64,000 nt of DNA, taken from the NCBI GenBank assembly GCA_029204225.1, contig CM055106.1, positions 10,659,575-10,723,574 of the forward strand. Direction: 5' to 3'. A program made the position numbers and the translations under genes. Shown piece after piece: positions 1 to 9,769 of this stretch; positions within the stretch are counted from its first letter, which is position 1, and each line of letters starts with the position of its first letter. The notes under the pieces are model-generated. The model did not search any database, was not told the origin of the DNA, and worked only from the letters and a program-made list of their open reading frames with translations. Source of the stretch: Diphasiastrum complanatum (lineage: Eukaryota; Streptophyta; Lycopodiopsida; Lycopodiales; Lycopodiaceae).

Positions 1-29
1 CGTTGTGGTCGCACATCTGGATGAGTCCC

Positions 30-2243
30 CTAGGACTCTAGATATTTCGTTTGGTCGTCCAGGTTGAGCTCCTTGAGCTCTGCATCGGCACTTAGATTCA
101 CCTTTGACGTAGAAACTGCAGGCAATGTTGGCTCCATTTGACCTCGCGTCAACTGGTTTGTCACTGTTGGATGTCTTTCATTAAAAAGATGAGTTTTCGC
201 TTGGTCACACAAGGTGAGCTCCTTGAGCTCTGCATCGGCACTTGAATTCACCTTTGATGTAGAGACTATAGGCAATTTTGGCTCCATTTGTTCCCGTGCC
301 AGCTGGTCTGTCACTGTTGGTTGTCCTTCGTTAAATAGGTGAATGAGATTGGGAGGAATGGTTGGCTCAGGTTCATTTGTGTCGTTCTTTTCTAGTTGGT
401 CCCCTGGCACAGCTCTGACGACACAAGGTCTCCTGCCATTATATAATAACACAAGGTTAACCCCTTTTGCCAAGAAGGCCACCACATGTTCGTTAAACCA
501 ACTTAATCCCAAAATAGCGTCGAAGGCATCCATCTTCAAGATTGTGAACGTTAGTCGATTCTTCCAGGCTCCCAGAGAGATTGGTAAGTTGGTTGCCAAT
601 CTACAAGTGGTCATTGTACCTTTCGCGGTCTCCACACAAATAGGAGTCACATTTTCTTCACATTGGATGTCCAATTCTCCTGTCAGTTTTTCTGACAAGT
701 AGTTATGAGACGCCCCCAGGTCTACCATGAAGTAAATGATCCTGCCTTGAATACAGCCTTTCAGGTACAATAACTTGGATCCTCTCGCAGGAGTCGCCAT
801 AAGATGTTCACGATAAGCCGCAAGTGCCCCTATCTGTTGCAAGGCATTCAGGTCAGACTCCGTCAAATCCGTTTCTGGGTCCTCTTCATCATCTTGTTCA
901 CCATCTTCTTGATCAAATGCCTCTCTCTCCATCCTATCAAATCCTTCAATGGCAGCCATGATTTGCTTATTCAATGGTTTGGGGCATGATCTCCAAGAGT
1001 GACCTTGCTGATGACAGTTGAAGCAACGCATGGAACTGCCCACTGTTGGTGAGCTGTTGCTGTGACTAGTCGAAGATCCAACATTGTTTCTTCTCTGGAA
1101 CATGTTCCCTCCATTGTTGCCTTGGTTGCCAAACCCTGTTTTTGTTGGGAATTTATTCACGCTACTCGAGGCTTGGTTGCCATTTGGAGCTGAGTCCCCT
1201 CTTGAAAAGAAGCTCGGACTCGGTCTGGATCCACTAAATACTCTTGTTGAGGTTGCGGGAGCAGCTGGTGCCAATGTGCTCTCATAATCACAAACCATTT
1301 CAGCCGCTCGAATAGTTGAATTGAAATCATGGGGCATGTAGCTGTCTATCGCACGTCGGGTCCAGGATTGCATTCCAGACAATAGGTAATGAGTTTTGTC
1401 CGCCTCGGACATATCTTCAATAACCCATACACTCTGTCTGAATCTATTGAGGTACTCTCGCAATGACCCTTTCTGTTTGAGCCCCGATAATTCTGTCCTC
1501 AATCTCATGTGTGAATCCTTCGGTATGAACTCCTCTCGTAACGCGGCTTTGAATGCGTCCCATGTTTGAAAATGCATTCCTGCCATCCGGTACCAATTTG
1601 TAGTGTAGCCCTCAAAATATGCTAATGCCAAGTCAGTTCTTTCTTCCTCAGGAGTGTTCATTAGACGGAAGTAATGGTCCATGTGAAACAACCAATCTTC
1701 CACAACTCGAATATCACGCTCTCCTTTGAAAGTAGGTGGTGCTTTCACTTTGGCAGTCTTTCTTGGGCCCTCCGTGGTTCGCGCTCGTGGTTCTCTTGGT
1801 ATCTGTGGAGGAGGCGCCACTGCATTCTCCCTAGTTGCTTCCAACTCTTCAAACCTGGCTTCGAGCTGTGTTAGCCCGTCTCTCATTTCTCTAGCAAGGT
1901 TAATTTGGGTAAGATTCATGGCTCGCAAGGATGTTTGCCATTCTTTCCTTTCGGTTTCTCTATCCTTCTTCACCTCGCTAAGCATAGCCGTCATTGCGCT
2001 TGATAAGTATTGCCGCATCTTCACTTCAAAGAGGTCCTGTTGTGCCTCTGGCAAGGGTTCATCTCTTGGTGTAGGTTCAGAAGGGCCACCCATCTCTTCA
2101 TGGAGGGGCGCCACTGTGGAGTGCATACGCTCTTTCTTTCTCGACTTGGACCTGGTGCCATCTCGATGCATGCGAGAGCTGTATTCTCGAGTCAGCTCTT
2201 CTCCGTCCGTTAGTGCTCGTAACTCTTCAAGATGGTCCTCCAT
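30..2243 (-). CDS. Ty3/gypsy retrotransposon Gag-protease polyprotein
   Basis: A 737-residue open frame carrying the structural and protease part of a Ty3/gypsy LTR retrotransposon. An acidic, charged N-terminus leads into a Retrotrans_gag domain at about residues 168-305 (PTFKGERD, DAFKAALREEF, GSLREYLNRF). A Ser/Asn/Gly-rich linker follows, then a CCHC zinc knuckle with C407, C410, H415 and C420, and an acidic stretch. The retropepsin-like domain starts at about 500, with VDLGASHNYLS where this family normally has D-S/T-G. The Ser/Thr is Leu here, so the protease is probably impaired. The C-terminal 100 residues contain a 50-residue tandem duplication. The frame stops at position 30; reverse transcriptase, RNase H and integrase would lie beyond the window edge. 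The start at 2243 is the first Met after a long leader, and PBS and 5' LTR lie upstream in the expected order. Confidence 0.9.
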   Translation of the reverse strand: MEDHLEELRALTDGEELTREYSSRMHRDGTRSKSRKKERMHSTVAPLHEEMGGPSEPTPRDEPLPEAQQDLFEVKMRQYLSSAMTAMLSEVKKDRETERKEWQTSLRAMNLTQINLAREMRDGLTQLEARFEELEATRENAVAPPPQIPREPRARTTEGPRKTAKVKAPPTFKGERDIRVVEDWLFHMDHYFRLMNTPEEERTDLALAYFEGYTTNWYRMAGMHFQTWDAFKAALREEFIPKDSHMRLRTELSGLKQKGSLREYLNRFRQSVWVIEDMSEADKTHYLLSGMQSWTRRAIDSYMPHDFNSTIRAAEMVCDYESTLAPAAPATSTRVFSGSRPSPSFFSRGDSAPNGNQASSSVNKFPTKTGFGNQGNNGGNMFQRRNNVGSSTSHSNSSPTVGSSMRCFNCHQQGHSWRSCPKPLNKQIMAAIEGFDRMEREAFDQEDGEQDDEEDPETDLTESDLNALQQIGALAAYREHLMATPARGSKLLYLKGCIQGRIIYFMVDLGASHNYLSEKLTGELDIQCEENVTPICVETAKGTMTTCRLATNLPISLGAWKNRLTFTILKMDAFDAILGLSWFNEHVVAFLAKGVNLVLLYNGRRPCVVRAVPGDQLEKNDTNEPEPTIPPNLIHLFNEGQPTVTDQLAREQMEPKLPIVSTSKVNSSADAELKELTLCDQAKTHLFNERHPTVTNQLTRGQMEPTLPAVSTSKVNLSADAELKELNLDDQTKYLES
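51..350 (-). repeat. 150-bp tandem duplication inside the gag-protease frame
   Basis: Two direct copies at an exact 150-bp offset (the GAGCTCCTTGAGCTC core recurs at about 66 and 216), with scattered substitutions. 150 bp is 50 codons, so the reading frame is kept and the protein carries the block from HLFNE to ELKEL twice. It lies after the protease domain, probably in a linker before the reverse transcriptase. Confidence 0.85.
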
Positions 2244-3062
2244 TATAGTCAGAGGTGTACTTCCAACAGATTATCGCCTCAATCCTTTTTATATTTGAAG
2301 CTCTCCCTTCTGTCAGCCGGGCCCCACAGCTCTCTTTTCTTCTTTATTAAATCAGCTTCAATGAAAATATCCCTTCCTCAAACTTAGCACGCCCACATCA
2401 CCTGAGAGCCAAGTAGGAACCAGGTCATTTGTGTCCAAGCAAGCACACGACAAACGAAACATACCAACCAAAGCAAACATAGAGGATCCCTCTCAAGCCA
2501 CAAACCCCCCCTGAGACCGGACGTAGGACCTTTGCCTAGCCGCGCCCACACAAATCTATCACAGAATTAGCCCACGGGGAAACATCCATCCAACCATCCG
2601 TGCTTTCACCATTAAGCAGCACATTGCCTCAGTCACGCCCCACCACTTTTTGGTCGATAGCCCTTATAGCTAAACGATCGGCAGCTATCCCGCACCGGCA
2701 GCTAACCACCCGTGCTTTACACCCGAATTCGAGCAGCATCTCTGTATCAATGGTTAACCCGTACAGTTCGAATATGTCGCCCCGCACCCCACAAGGTACA
2801 GACCGTGCTTTCACCTACCTAGGCAGCACTTTGCCTCATCCGTCCTACGTGCAGACAGCGCCAGGCCCGAACCGCGAGAACTGACCGTGCTTACACCTCG
2901 AGGGCAGCACTTTGACTCATCAAGTCCCCCGTTCTGCCGACCACCCCGACCGTGGACGCACCCGTGCTTACACTGTGGGTAGCACCTTGCGCAACGGTTG
3001 TCCTGACAAATCCCAAAAACGTGGCCATCCCTGTGAGACTTGCGTAGCTGACCGGCTAGTCG
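2244..3062 (-). other. Gypsy 5' untranslated leader with five hairpin repeats
   Basis: About 820 bp separate the primer binding site from the gag start, with no convincing coding potential. A motif recurs five times, its GTGCT beginning at 2600, 2712, 2805, 2887 and 2964 (spacing 112, 93, 82, 77). Each GTGCT is followed 13-18 bases later by AGCAC (AGCAT in the second copy), so each unit can fold into a small stem-loop on either strand. Bases around the stem are also conserved (GTGCTTTCACC ... GGCAGCAC). The location suggests a role in RNA packaging, dimerisation or translation control of the element. That role is inference. Confidence 0.7.
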
Positions 3063-3074
3063 GCTCTGATACCA
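3063..3074 (-). other. Primer binding site (initiator Met-tRNA type)
   Basis: On the minus strand this reads TGGTATCAGAGC, the standard plant LTR-retrotransposon PBS complementary to the 3' end of initiator methionine tRNA. It lies two bases inside the LTR boundary at 3077 and upstream of the leader and gag, which fixes the element's orientation. Confidence 0.9.
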
Positions 3075-3076
3075 CA

Positions 3077-3819
3077 TGTTGCGCCGGCGCCTCAAAGGGC
3101 GCTGGGACTTGAGCGGTTTCCCCAACACGCGCTTAAGTCTAACATTCATCCATCATGCACTTACGTAAAAGCCAACTCAGAATCGTAACAAGCTTAACCA
3201 TTCAGACTTAAGAAAACTGGAATCCCAACCAACCCGAAAGCCAACTCAGAATCCGTCCCCAAAAGGTAACCAAAGGCAAAGACAAGCCACACATGAATCC
3301 CAAGGCATAGTGGTCGCCAAACTGACCAATTGGCATAGCGGCAAGCCCCATGTCGATGACAGGGACCCTTAGGCGCCAGCGACGCAAAAAGGTTGTAGTA
3401 AGGGTCCTTCCACTTGGACCAGTCCCGGAGGCGAAACCGAAATGGTAATCATCCCCAAGGATCAACTTTATTAGATTTGGAAGAGGTTACATTCATACAT
3501 AGACTGACCGGTCTCGGGGCCACCAACACGTGCTGGGCATTGTGCCTGGCTCGTGCTGGTAGAGGGAGCTGAGACCTGGCGACTGGATTCCTGGCGCTGG
3601 TTGAGCTGCCCAAGTTTCTGTCTGCCGGACTCCCCCTATAGTTCTGCTGTGATTCGGCGCACCCCCTCTGGTTTGAAACATAGTGCTTTCTGGTAAAGCA
3701 CGCTTTTTAGGACTTAGTTTTTATTTTGCTGATTAAGCCTGGCAAGCCTGGCAGAATCAGTCTGGCTCCCGGACATGGGTCCCGGGAGCCGTCCCGGCGG
3801 CCGAATCAACCTGCTTTCA
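3077..3819 (-). mobile_element. 5' LTR of the minus-strand gypsy element
   Basis: A 743-bp LTR that starts TGAAAGCAG at 3819 and ends CAACA at 3077 on the minus strand (TG...CA ends), directly followed by the PBS. An AATAAA polyadenylation-type signal lies at 3467-3472 on the minus strand. The boundaries come from comparison with the oppositely oriented copy at 3997-4739, which is exactly as long. The element's 3' LTR is outside the window. Confidence 0.85.
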
Positions 3820-3996
3820 TGACTAGGCCATGACTCGAGCTCCAGAGCTAGCTCATGACTTTGTGACTACTTGACTGGCTCACCACAGGTCGGAGGCTCA
3901 GTCCTTGACATTCTAACTTGCTCTGGGACCTTAGGGAGTGTCACCCCTTTGAGTCTTACAGGGCACGCTGGGTGCACCCAAGTCAGCTTTACAACA

Positions 3997-4739
3997 GGAA
4001 AGCAAGTTGATTCGGCCGCCGGGACGACTCCCGGGACCCATGTCCGGGAGCCAGATTGATTTTGCCAGGCTTGCCAGGCTTAATCAGCAAAATAAAAACT
4101 AAGTCCTAAAAAGCGTGCTTTACCAGAAAGCACTATGTTTTAAACCAGATGGGGTGCGCCGAATCACAGCAGAACTATAGGGGGAGTCCGGCAGACAGAA
4201 ACTTGGGCAGCTCAACCAGCGCCAGGAATCCAGTCGCCAGGTCTCAACTCCCTCTACCAGCACGAGCCAGGCACAATGCCCAGCACGTGTTGGTGGCCCC
4301 GAGACCGGTCAATCTATGTATGAATGTAACCTCTTCCAAATCTAATAAAGTTGATCCTTGGGGATGATTACCATTTCGGTTTCACCTCCGGGACTGGTCC
4401 AAGTGGAAGGACCCTTACTAACACCTTTTTGCGTCGCTGGCGCCTAAGGGTCCCTGTCATCGACATGGGGCTTGCCGCTATGCCAATCGGTCAGTTTGGC
4501 GACCACTATGCCTTGGGTTTCATGTGTGGCTTGTCTTTGCCTTTGGTTACCTTTTGGGGACGGATTCTGAGTTGGCTTTCGGCTTGGTTGGGATTCCAGT
4601 TTTCTTAAGTCTGAATGGTTAAGCTTGTTACGTTTTTGAGTTGGCTTTTACGTAAGTGCATGATGGATGAATGTTAGACTTAAGCGCGTGTTGGGGAAAC
4701 CGCTCAAGTCCCAGCGCCCTTTGAGGCGCCGGCGCCACA
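3997..4739 (+). mobile_element. Oppositely oriented LTR of the same gypsy family (solo LTR?)
   Basis: A 743-bp copy of the LTR at 3077-3819, reading left to right, starting GGAAAGCAAG (the TG end is mutated) and ending CGCCACA. Only scattered substitutions separate the copies. No PBS follows and no clear polypurine tract precedes it, so a solo LTR is the simplest reading; a 3' LTR of a lost element is the alternative. No convincing target-site duplication is seen. It begins about 800 bp beyond the 3' end of the lectin receptor kinase, and reads toward that gene. Confidence 0.8.
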
Positions 4740-5532
4740 GATGGCTCGCCCACCCAATTTGATCCTCTATGATCTCACAGATTGATAATATCAAGAAGCA
4801 CGTCTCAAGAAATAACTTGGTTGCCTGCAACTTCACAAAGTACAAATTTACTTCTAACTTTCATAACAATGACACAAAAATAGTAGATTCGATAAGAAAA
4901 CATGTAGAATGTGGTAGTTTGTAGAAGAAGATACACAATTGTGTACTTCTTTTCTGATTAATAGTTTACTTGTAAGCTCACTTCAACAAGTGTATTATAA
5001 ACCGAATGTACAACCTATCCTAGTTAAGAGGAGGCCTTAACAAACTCGTTCTCAAGGGACCCAAGATAAGGCATGATGATAATAATGCTTTTACAAAACG
5101 TGGCACAACATGCAAGGAGACCCAAGTATTTCTTTTCTTGCTTGGGACACACCACCCAAGGAGGCCGCTGGAACAATGTGAAAACTATTAATAAAAAAAT
5201 GAAAAAAAATTTCTCCATATAAACTAGCCCTTTTGTACAAATATTACATGACTCATCATAGGTAGGGGTGAAACTCAGTTTCTTCATCTCATCATAAGTA
5301 GTAGTTGTGTTTCTTCATCATCCTTGCAAGAGGGGATATAAGAGGAGAGAAGAGTTGGGAGAATGAGATAACGGGGTTGTGTATGGGTTGCGTATGTGCA
5401 ATATGCCGTGGGAAGGATTTTGAACTTTTTCTCTTGTATGTCCTCATTTGGAATGGTGATTGGAGTGGAGATCAATACTCTCAAAGGAAGACAATGGGGA
5501 TGGCATGAGGAGGGGGCATTGAGGAAATGTGC
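4740..5532. other. Intergenic; 3' flank of the receptor kinase
   Basis: No gene, RNA or recognisable transposon is seen between the solo LTR and the receptor kinase stop codon. It should include the kinase 3' UTR, but I see no strong polyadenylation signal on the minus strand. Confidence 0.5.
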
Positions 5533-7554
5533 TTAAGAACACACATCTTGAATGTTGTGTATGGTGATTAGAGGTGGGAGCTGTGGACCATAGAATGCAA
5601 TGGGCCTGCTCAAAGGCAAGGAGGGAAATGGGACAGTGCCATGAAGGATCTGAACAATCTGGTTCATGGTTGGCCTAGAATCAGGATCTGGATGAGAGGA
5701 AACAAGACCCAGAAGCAGCAACCTTTCCATCTCCTCAGAATCGTAATCTCCTCCCAATCTGGGATCAGCTGCATCCATGATCCTGCCTTCTTTTCTCAGC
5801 TCCCACACCCACTCCACCAGCACCACCTCTCGAGGTGGGCGGAGGCGATCGATCGTCCTGCGCCCACATGCCACCTCCAAAACCACAGCTCCGAAGCTGA
5901 ACACATCCGAGCGGGTGGTATACCTCCCGGTCTGGCTCACCTCCGGCGCCAAGTAGCCCATGGTTCCTGCCACCAGCGTCGTCTTGGGATTCTGGTTGTG
6001 CTCCACAAGGCGAGCCAAGCCGAAGTCGCCCAACCTGGCGTTAAACTTCCCATCCAGCATCACATTGCTGGCTTTTACATCCCGATGCACCACCTGCTGG
6101 TCCCAGTCTTCGTGAAGGTATTTCAGGCCCGCAGCCAGACCGCAGACAATCAGGTGGCGCTGCCTCCAGCTTAGTCCCTTTTCCTCAGGATAAAACAGCA
6201 TCCTGTCCAGGCTTCCGTTGGGCATGTAGTCATATACGAGAAGGAGTTCCCCCTCCTGGTGGCACCACCCCTGCAGGCGCACCAGGTTGCGGTGGCGGAG
6301 GCGGCCGATGGTGTTTACTTCGGAAGAGAATTCTCGCTCCCCTTGCTGAGAGTCTTGTGAGACGCGCTTCACTGCCACCAAAGCGCCATCGCGAGGCAGG
6401 ACTCCTTTGTATACTCTGCCGAAGCCTCCCTGCCCCAGCAGCGCCTTGAGATTGAAGCCATTCGTAGCTGCGCTCAGCTCCTTGTAAGAAAACAGTGCTG
6501 TTCCTAGCATGAAATCTGATCCCCGCAGCTTCAGAGACTCTCTTCTGCACGCTCCACCCTTCCTTGTGATGTAATACACATAAGCTATGGTGGGCAGTAT
6601 CACACATAGTATTCCAACAACGCTTGCTGCAACCAGTAGCCATAGCATGTAGCCTTGACCCAGAGTAGCTTTTCTTCCTGCCTCCTCCGGCGCTGCTGTG
6701 ATGCCCAGGACTGCTGCAGGTGGTGGTGGCCGAGGTACTTCTTCGTTGGGTAGATGGCTGCAATTGAATTTCCATGATATTACGGCATGGAGCTCGGCGT
6801 AGGAGCCTGTTGCAGCTGAGAAACCCACGTACATGTATTCGTTGATGAAGTGAGAGAGATCGATTCTATAGGAGAGCAGAGGCCTCTCGTGGGGTTTTAC
6901 TGTGTTGTAGGAGGCGTAGATTTCGAGCAGTTTGAGGCGGCCATCGTAGTCAATCCATGCCGAAATATTCTTCCCACTTCTGAGATCAACGCCCACGTTG
7001 CTTAGCGATTCTGCCTTTACAGATATGATATTTTCAATGTCGACCCCCACATGGTTGGAGTTTATATCGTAATCGTTCTGATAGGTGTCGAACTCGATAG
7101 CAACCGTGTTCTGAGTCTGCTCAGTTGGATCAAACAATCCGAGGAATTCTCCAGCTGAGAGCGGCGAAGGTGCGGAAAGATTGGGCAGCAGCATAAATGT
7201 CAAGCCGTCGCCGAAGAATTCTGAACTTATAGTGTGGATTCGAAAGGTGAAGCTAGTGTTGAAAGAGGCTGTGACATTCGTTGAGGGATCCATAAGGCGA
7301 ATCGGTTCTCCGTACACCGCTCTTCCTACGCTTCCTTCTAGATTAGCTTCTTCTGCACTGAGGGTAAGCTGGAGCAATCCCTTTGCCGTGGGCTCGGCGT
7401 CTCCATAGACATTGACATTTTCTACTCCTGGATGAAAAGACGAGAATTCGAAGCTGACTCCCGGTTCAGCTACCGAGCAAGCGAAAGTACAAACTAAACC
7501 AAACAGCAAGACAAGTATTCTTGGATACCGATGTATGTGGCATAGCATCAACAT
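5533..7554 (-). CDS. L-type lectin-domain receptor-like kinase
   Basis: Single-exon plasma-membrane receptor kinase. The open frame reaches 7716 (727 residues), but the Met at 7554 (residue 55) directly precedes a good signal peptide (RILVLLFGLVCTFACSVA), so I choose it, giving 673 residues. In 727-residue numbering: legume-type lectin domain about 86-318 (VSFEFSSF, VAIEFDTYQN at 205-214, NHVGVDIEN at 221-229, ISWKFNCS); transmembrane helix about 357-383; Ser/Thr kinase about 424-692 with GQGGFG 428-433, Lys450, Glu466, HRDVKASN 544-551, DFG 564-566 and APE 590-592. All catalytic residues are present, and it is an RD kinase. The family acts in pathogen, extracellular ATP/NAD+ or developmental signalling; the ligand here cannot be told. 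Lack of introns is normal for the family. Confidence 0.95.
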   Translation of the reverse strand: MLMLCHIHRYPRILVLLFGLVCTFACSVAEPGVSFEFSSFHPGVENVNVYGDAEPTAKGLLQLTLSAEEANLEGSVGRAVYGEPIRLMDPSTNVTASFNTSFTFRIHTISSEFFGDGLTFMLLPNLSAPSPLSAGEFLGLFDPTEQTQNTVAIEFDTYQNDYDINSNHVGVDIENIISVKAESLSNVGVDLRSGKNISAWIDYDGRLKLLEIYASYNTVKPHERPLLSYRIDLSHFINEYMYVGFSAATGSYAELHAVISWKFNCSHLPNEEVPRPPPPAAVLGITAAPEEAGRKATLGQGYMLWLLVAASVVGILCVILPTIAYVYYITRKGGACRRESLKLRGSDFMLGTALFSYKELSAATNGFNLKALLGQGGFGRVYKGVLPRDGALVAVKRVSQDSQQGEREFSSEVNTIGRLRHRNLVRLQGWCHQEGELLLVYDYMPNGSLDRMLFYPEEKGLSWRQRHLIVCGLAAGLKYLHEDWDQQVVHRDVKASNVMLDGKFNARLGDFGLARLVEHNQNPKTTLVAGTMGYLAPEVSQTGRYTTRSDVFSFGAVVLEVACGRRTIDRLRPPREVVLVEWVWELRKEGRIMDAADPRLGGDYDSEEMERLLLLGLVSSHPDPDSRPTMNQIVQILHGTVPFPSLPLSRPIAFYGPQLPPLITIHNIQDVCS

Positions 7555-9420
7555 TCTATCACTTTGCAATAATCCGTACTTATGCTGCAGGAATTGCTTC
7601 GATCTTCTGCCCATTTCGATGAGCCACTCACTCAAACTGCAAACTGATTCTCTGCAAATGAAATTAGCAATGGCAGAAAGGTCTCTCAAAACTTTATCAA
7701 CCCACTCCGCCGGCAACTTGATCTAGAACGCCATCTACAGCTATTTGTAATGCCAATACTTGAAGCTGCAACATGATTAGCTGCACAAAATAGGTAGCAA
7801 ATTCTTCAAAAGAGAGATTTCAGCTAGCAGATTACAGAAATAGACCTAATTTGTAGAGGTGGGCGTTGGCATTTCTCTCAAAAAATTTATTTCCTGAAGT
7901 CCTTGGATCGGCAAAGTTGCAGATGCTGCAAGTTGGAACTTTGCCGCGAATGTCAACCCACCATTGGTGGTGTGCACAAGCTTGAGTAGTAGTAAATTCA
8001 AAATTCCTTAATCCTTAATCACTGACCAGCAAGATCAACACCCACCCGCAGGCTCAAGGCTTGCCATGCACAACGTTATGCCCAGACTATCATACTCACA
8101 TATCCTGCTGCTCTTCCTTGTTTTGCTACATCCAGACACTGCTGCATGCTCGCGCTCAAATTTACAAGTGTGCTCAAAGCTTGCTACCTCCAACAGCAAC
8201 TAACGCAGAAGCTCTATAAAGACAGCATAACTAGTTCAACACAAGAAAAGCAATACCCTCTCAAGAGCTATATAAAAGCAAGCAACACCAGGGCAGACCA
8301 ACGTCCTAGGGATATTTGACTGTGTCTGTGCGTGAGAGCGTGACTCAAGAGCTATCTAATAATTAAAAGCAAGCAATCCAAGACCAATCTAAGGATATTT
8401 GTCTGTGTCTGTGAGTGTGAGAGGAACAGAGGGAGCGCGGATATGAAAGATAGAAATGGGTGCTTTTTAAAAGATACTTTTCAGTTATTTCAGAAATATA
8501 ATGCACAAGATCCAAGAATAAATGGGGACCACCAGTAGCACTTCAGTTCAGTTTTCACCATAAATCCAGAAGCACCTTCTCTAAAGAAAAATCAAAGGGC
8601 CTTGATACAATTTTCTTCATATCTCTCAAAATTGCCAACTGAAAATCTAGATTGAAGGGAGGGCAGCAGACAACCCGGTAGACTGGCAAGGGCCCATTTT
8701 GGGTTGGATTTGAATGGTGTGTGTCTAACCTATTTCATTTGGTAGGGCATGGCTCTTTAGTATGTTTTGGACAGTGGCCTCTATATAGTAAATCGAGATA
8801 GTTTATACTGACATTGTATGCTAGGAGATATATATCTTTACCCAGGACTGAAAGGAGTTAATGGCTTGTTGCCTCACATTTTATTTGATGTTGCTGCAGC
8901 CTTTGAGCAAATATTATAGAGATTGCAGAAAACATATGGAAGTGACATAGATTGCAAATAACATGTGGAAGTGTACCTGTCATAGTTAAGAAAGATATGA
9001 AATTGAGCTCAACCCATGTCCTTTGTTTTTTTTATAGAGCAGCTTTTATTCTAACAAATATACAATATGCATAATAAATAAGTTCACTAAGCCTTAAGTA
9101 AGTCTATTAACCCTTTGTTGGTGAGGACAAGATAACTCTCCACCCATATAATAGCTATCAAGTATGATTACCCAATGCAATAAGCTTTTTTAAGAATACA
9201 AAATTGGCCATAACGTAAAGAGGACAATTGCATAACAAAGTGTTAGAAACATAACAATTCTCCAGATATTATTTTAATCACACAAAGGTTACATATACAA
9301 ATCTTGCTCTCAAACATGCTTGTTGTGAGAGTGCCACAAAAGGATATGTTGTGCAAATCTAGTAGCTATCATTCTCCTAAACCACCTCCCAATACTTTCT
9401 AGCTTTGGCAAGTTTTTAAT
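7555..9420. other. Intergenic, upstream of the receptor kinase
   Basis: This is the presumed promoter and 5' UTR side of the receptor kinase; no clear TATA box is seen on the minus strand. No coding region is supported. A plus-strand TATA-like CTATATAAAAG lies at about 8268, inside a diverged tandem duplication. The rest is ordinary AT-rich sequence. Confidence 0.5.
8261..8428. repeat. Diverged tandem duplication, about 84 bp, two copies
   Basis: TCAAGAGCTAT begins at 8261 and again at 8345. Both units continue through AAAAGCAAGCAA, AGACCAA, GGATATTTG and CTGTGTCTGTG in the same order. They are diverged enough to be old. Confidence 0.8.
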
Positions 9421-9769
9421 CAAATTTTAAATTTTCATTAGTCCAACAAATACATTGGGGGCCATTGCGCAATGGATAGTCCAACGCCAGCTTAGACCTG
9501 AGTAGGAGCAACTCATGGGAAGACCCGTAACCCAAGTTAAGCCTATGCACCACTTTTGTACAGCACTGGCCTTGTCATGTTGGTGGATATGTTCCCGACG
9601 TGGCGGCAGAGCCACTAGAAGGATTTCTGTGGGTGCTCCATGATGAAAGTCCAAGCTACCTACCACCGGTCCTCTTGGAGTGTCATGAGAAGTATGAAGG
9701 GCTCTTGTCCTAGCGACATTGGGACAATGCCCTGGCATCAGGAACTACAGCTTGACATGTCTTCATGTT

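Larger units (their letters stand above)
3077..4739. repeat. Large inverted repeat: two facing LTRs with 177-bp spacer
   Basis: Arms 3077-3819 and 3997-4739 are reverse complements over their whole 743-bp length, including an 85-codon open frame in each arm (3208-3465 minus and 4351-4608 plus) that differs at about three residues. The 177-bp spacer (3820-3996) is unrelated to either arm and contains repeated ATGACT/TGACT words. A read-through transcript could fold into a long double-stranded RNA. Confidence 0.9.

Noticed and set aside
5641-6775. Long plus- and minus-strand frames inside the receptor kinase
   Set aside because: Shadows of the kinase coding sequence in other frames.
7555-7716. 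54-residue N-terminal extension of the receptor kinase
   Set aside because: A normal signal peptide starts at the Met at 7554; the extension is hydrophilic and atypical for the family.
9427-9738. 103-codon minus-strand frame beside the candidate LTR
   Set aside because: No domain recognised; probably chance in non-coding repeat sequence.
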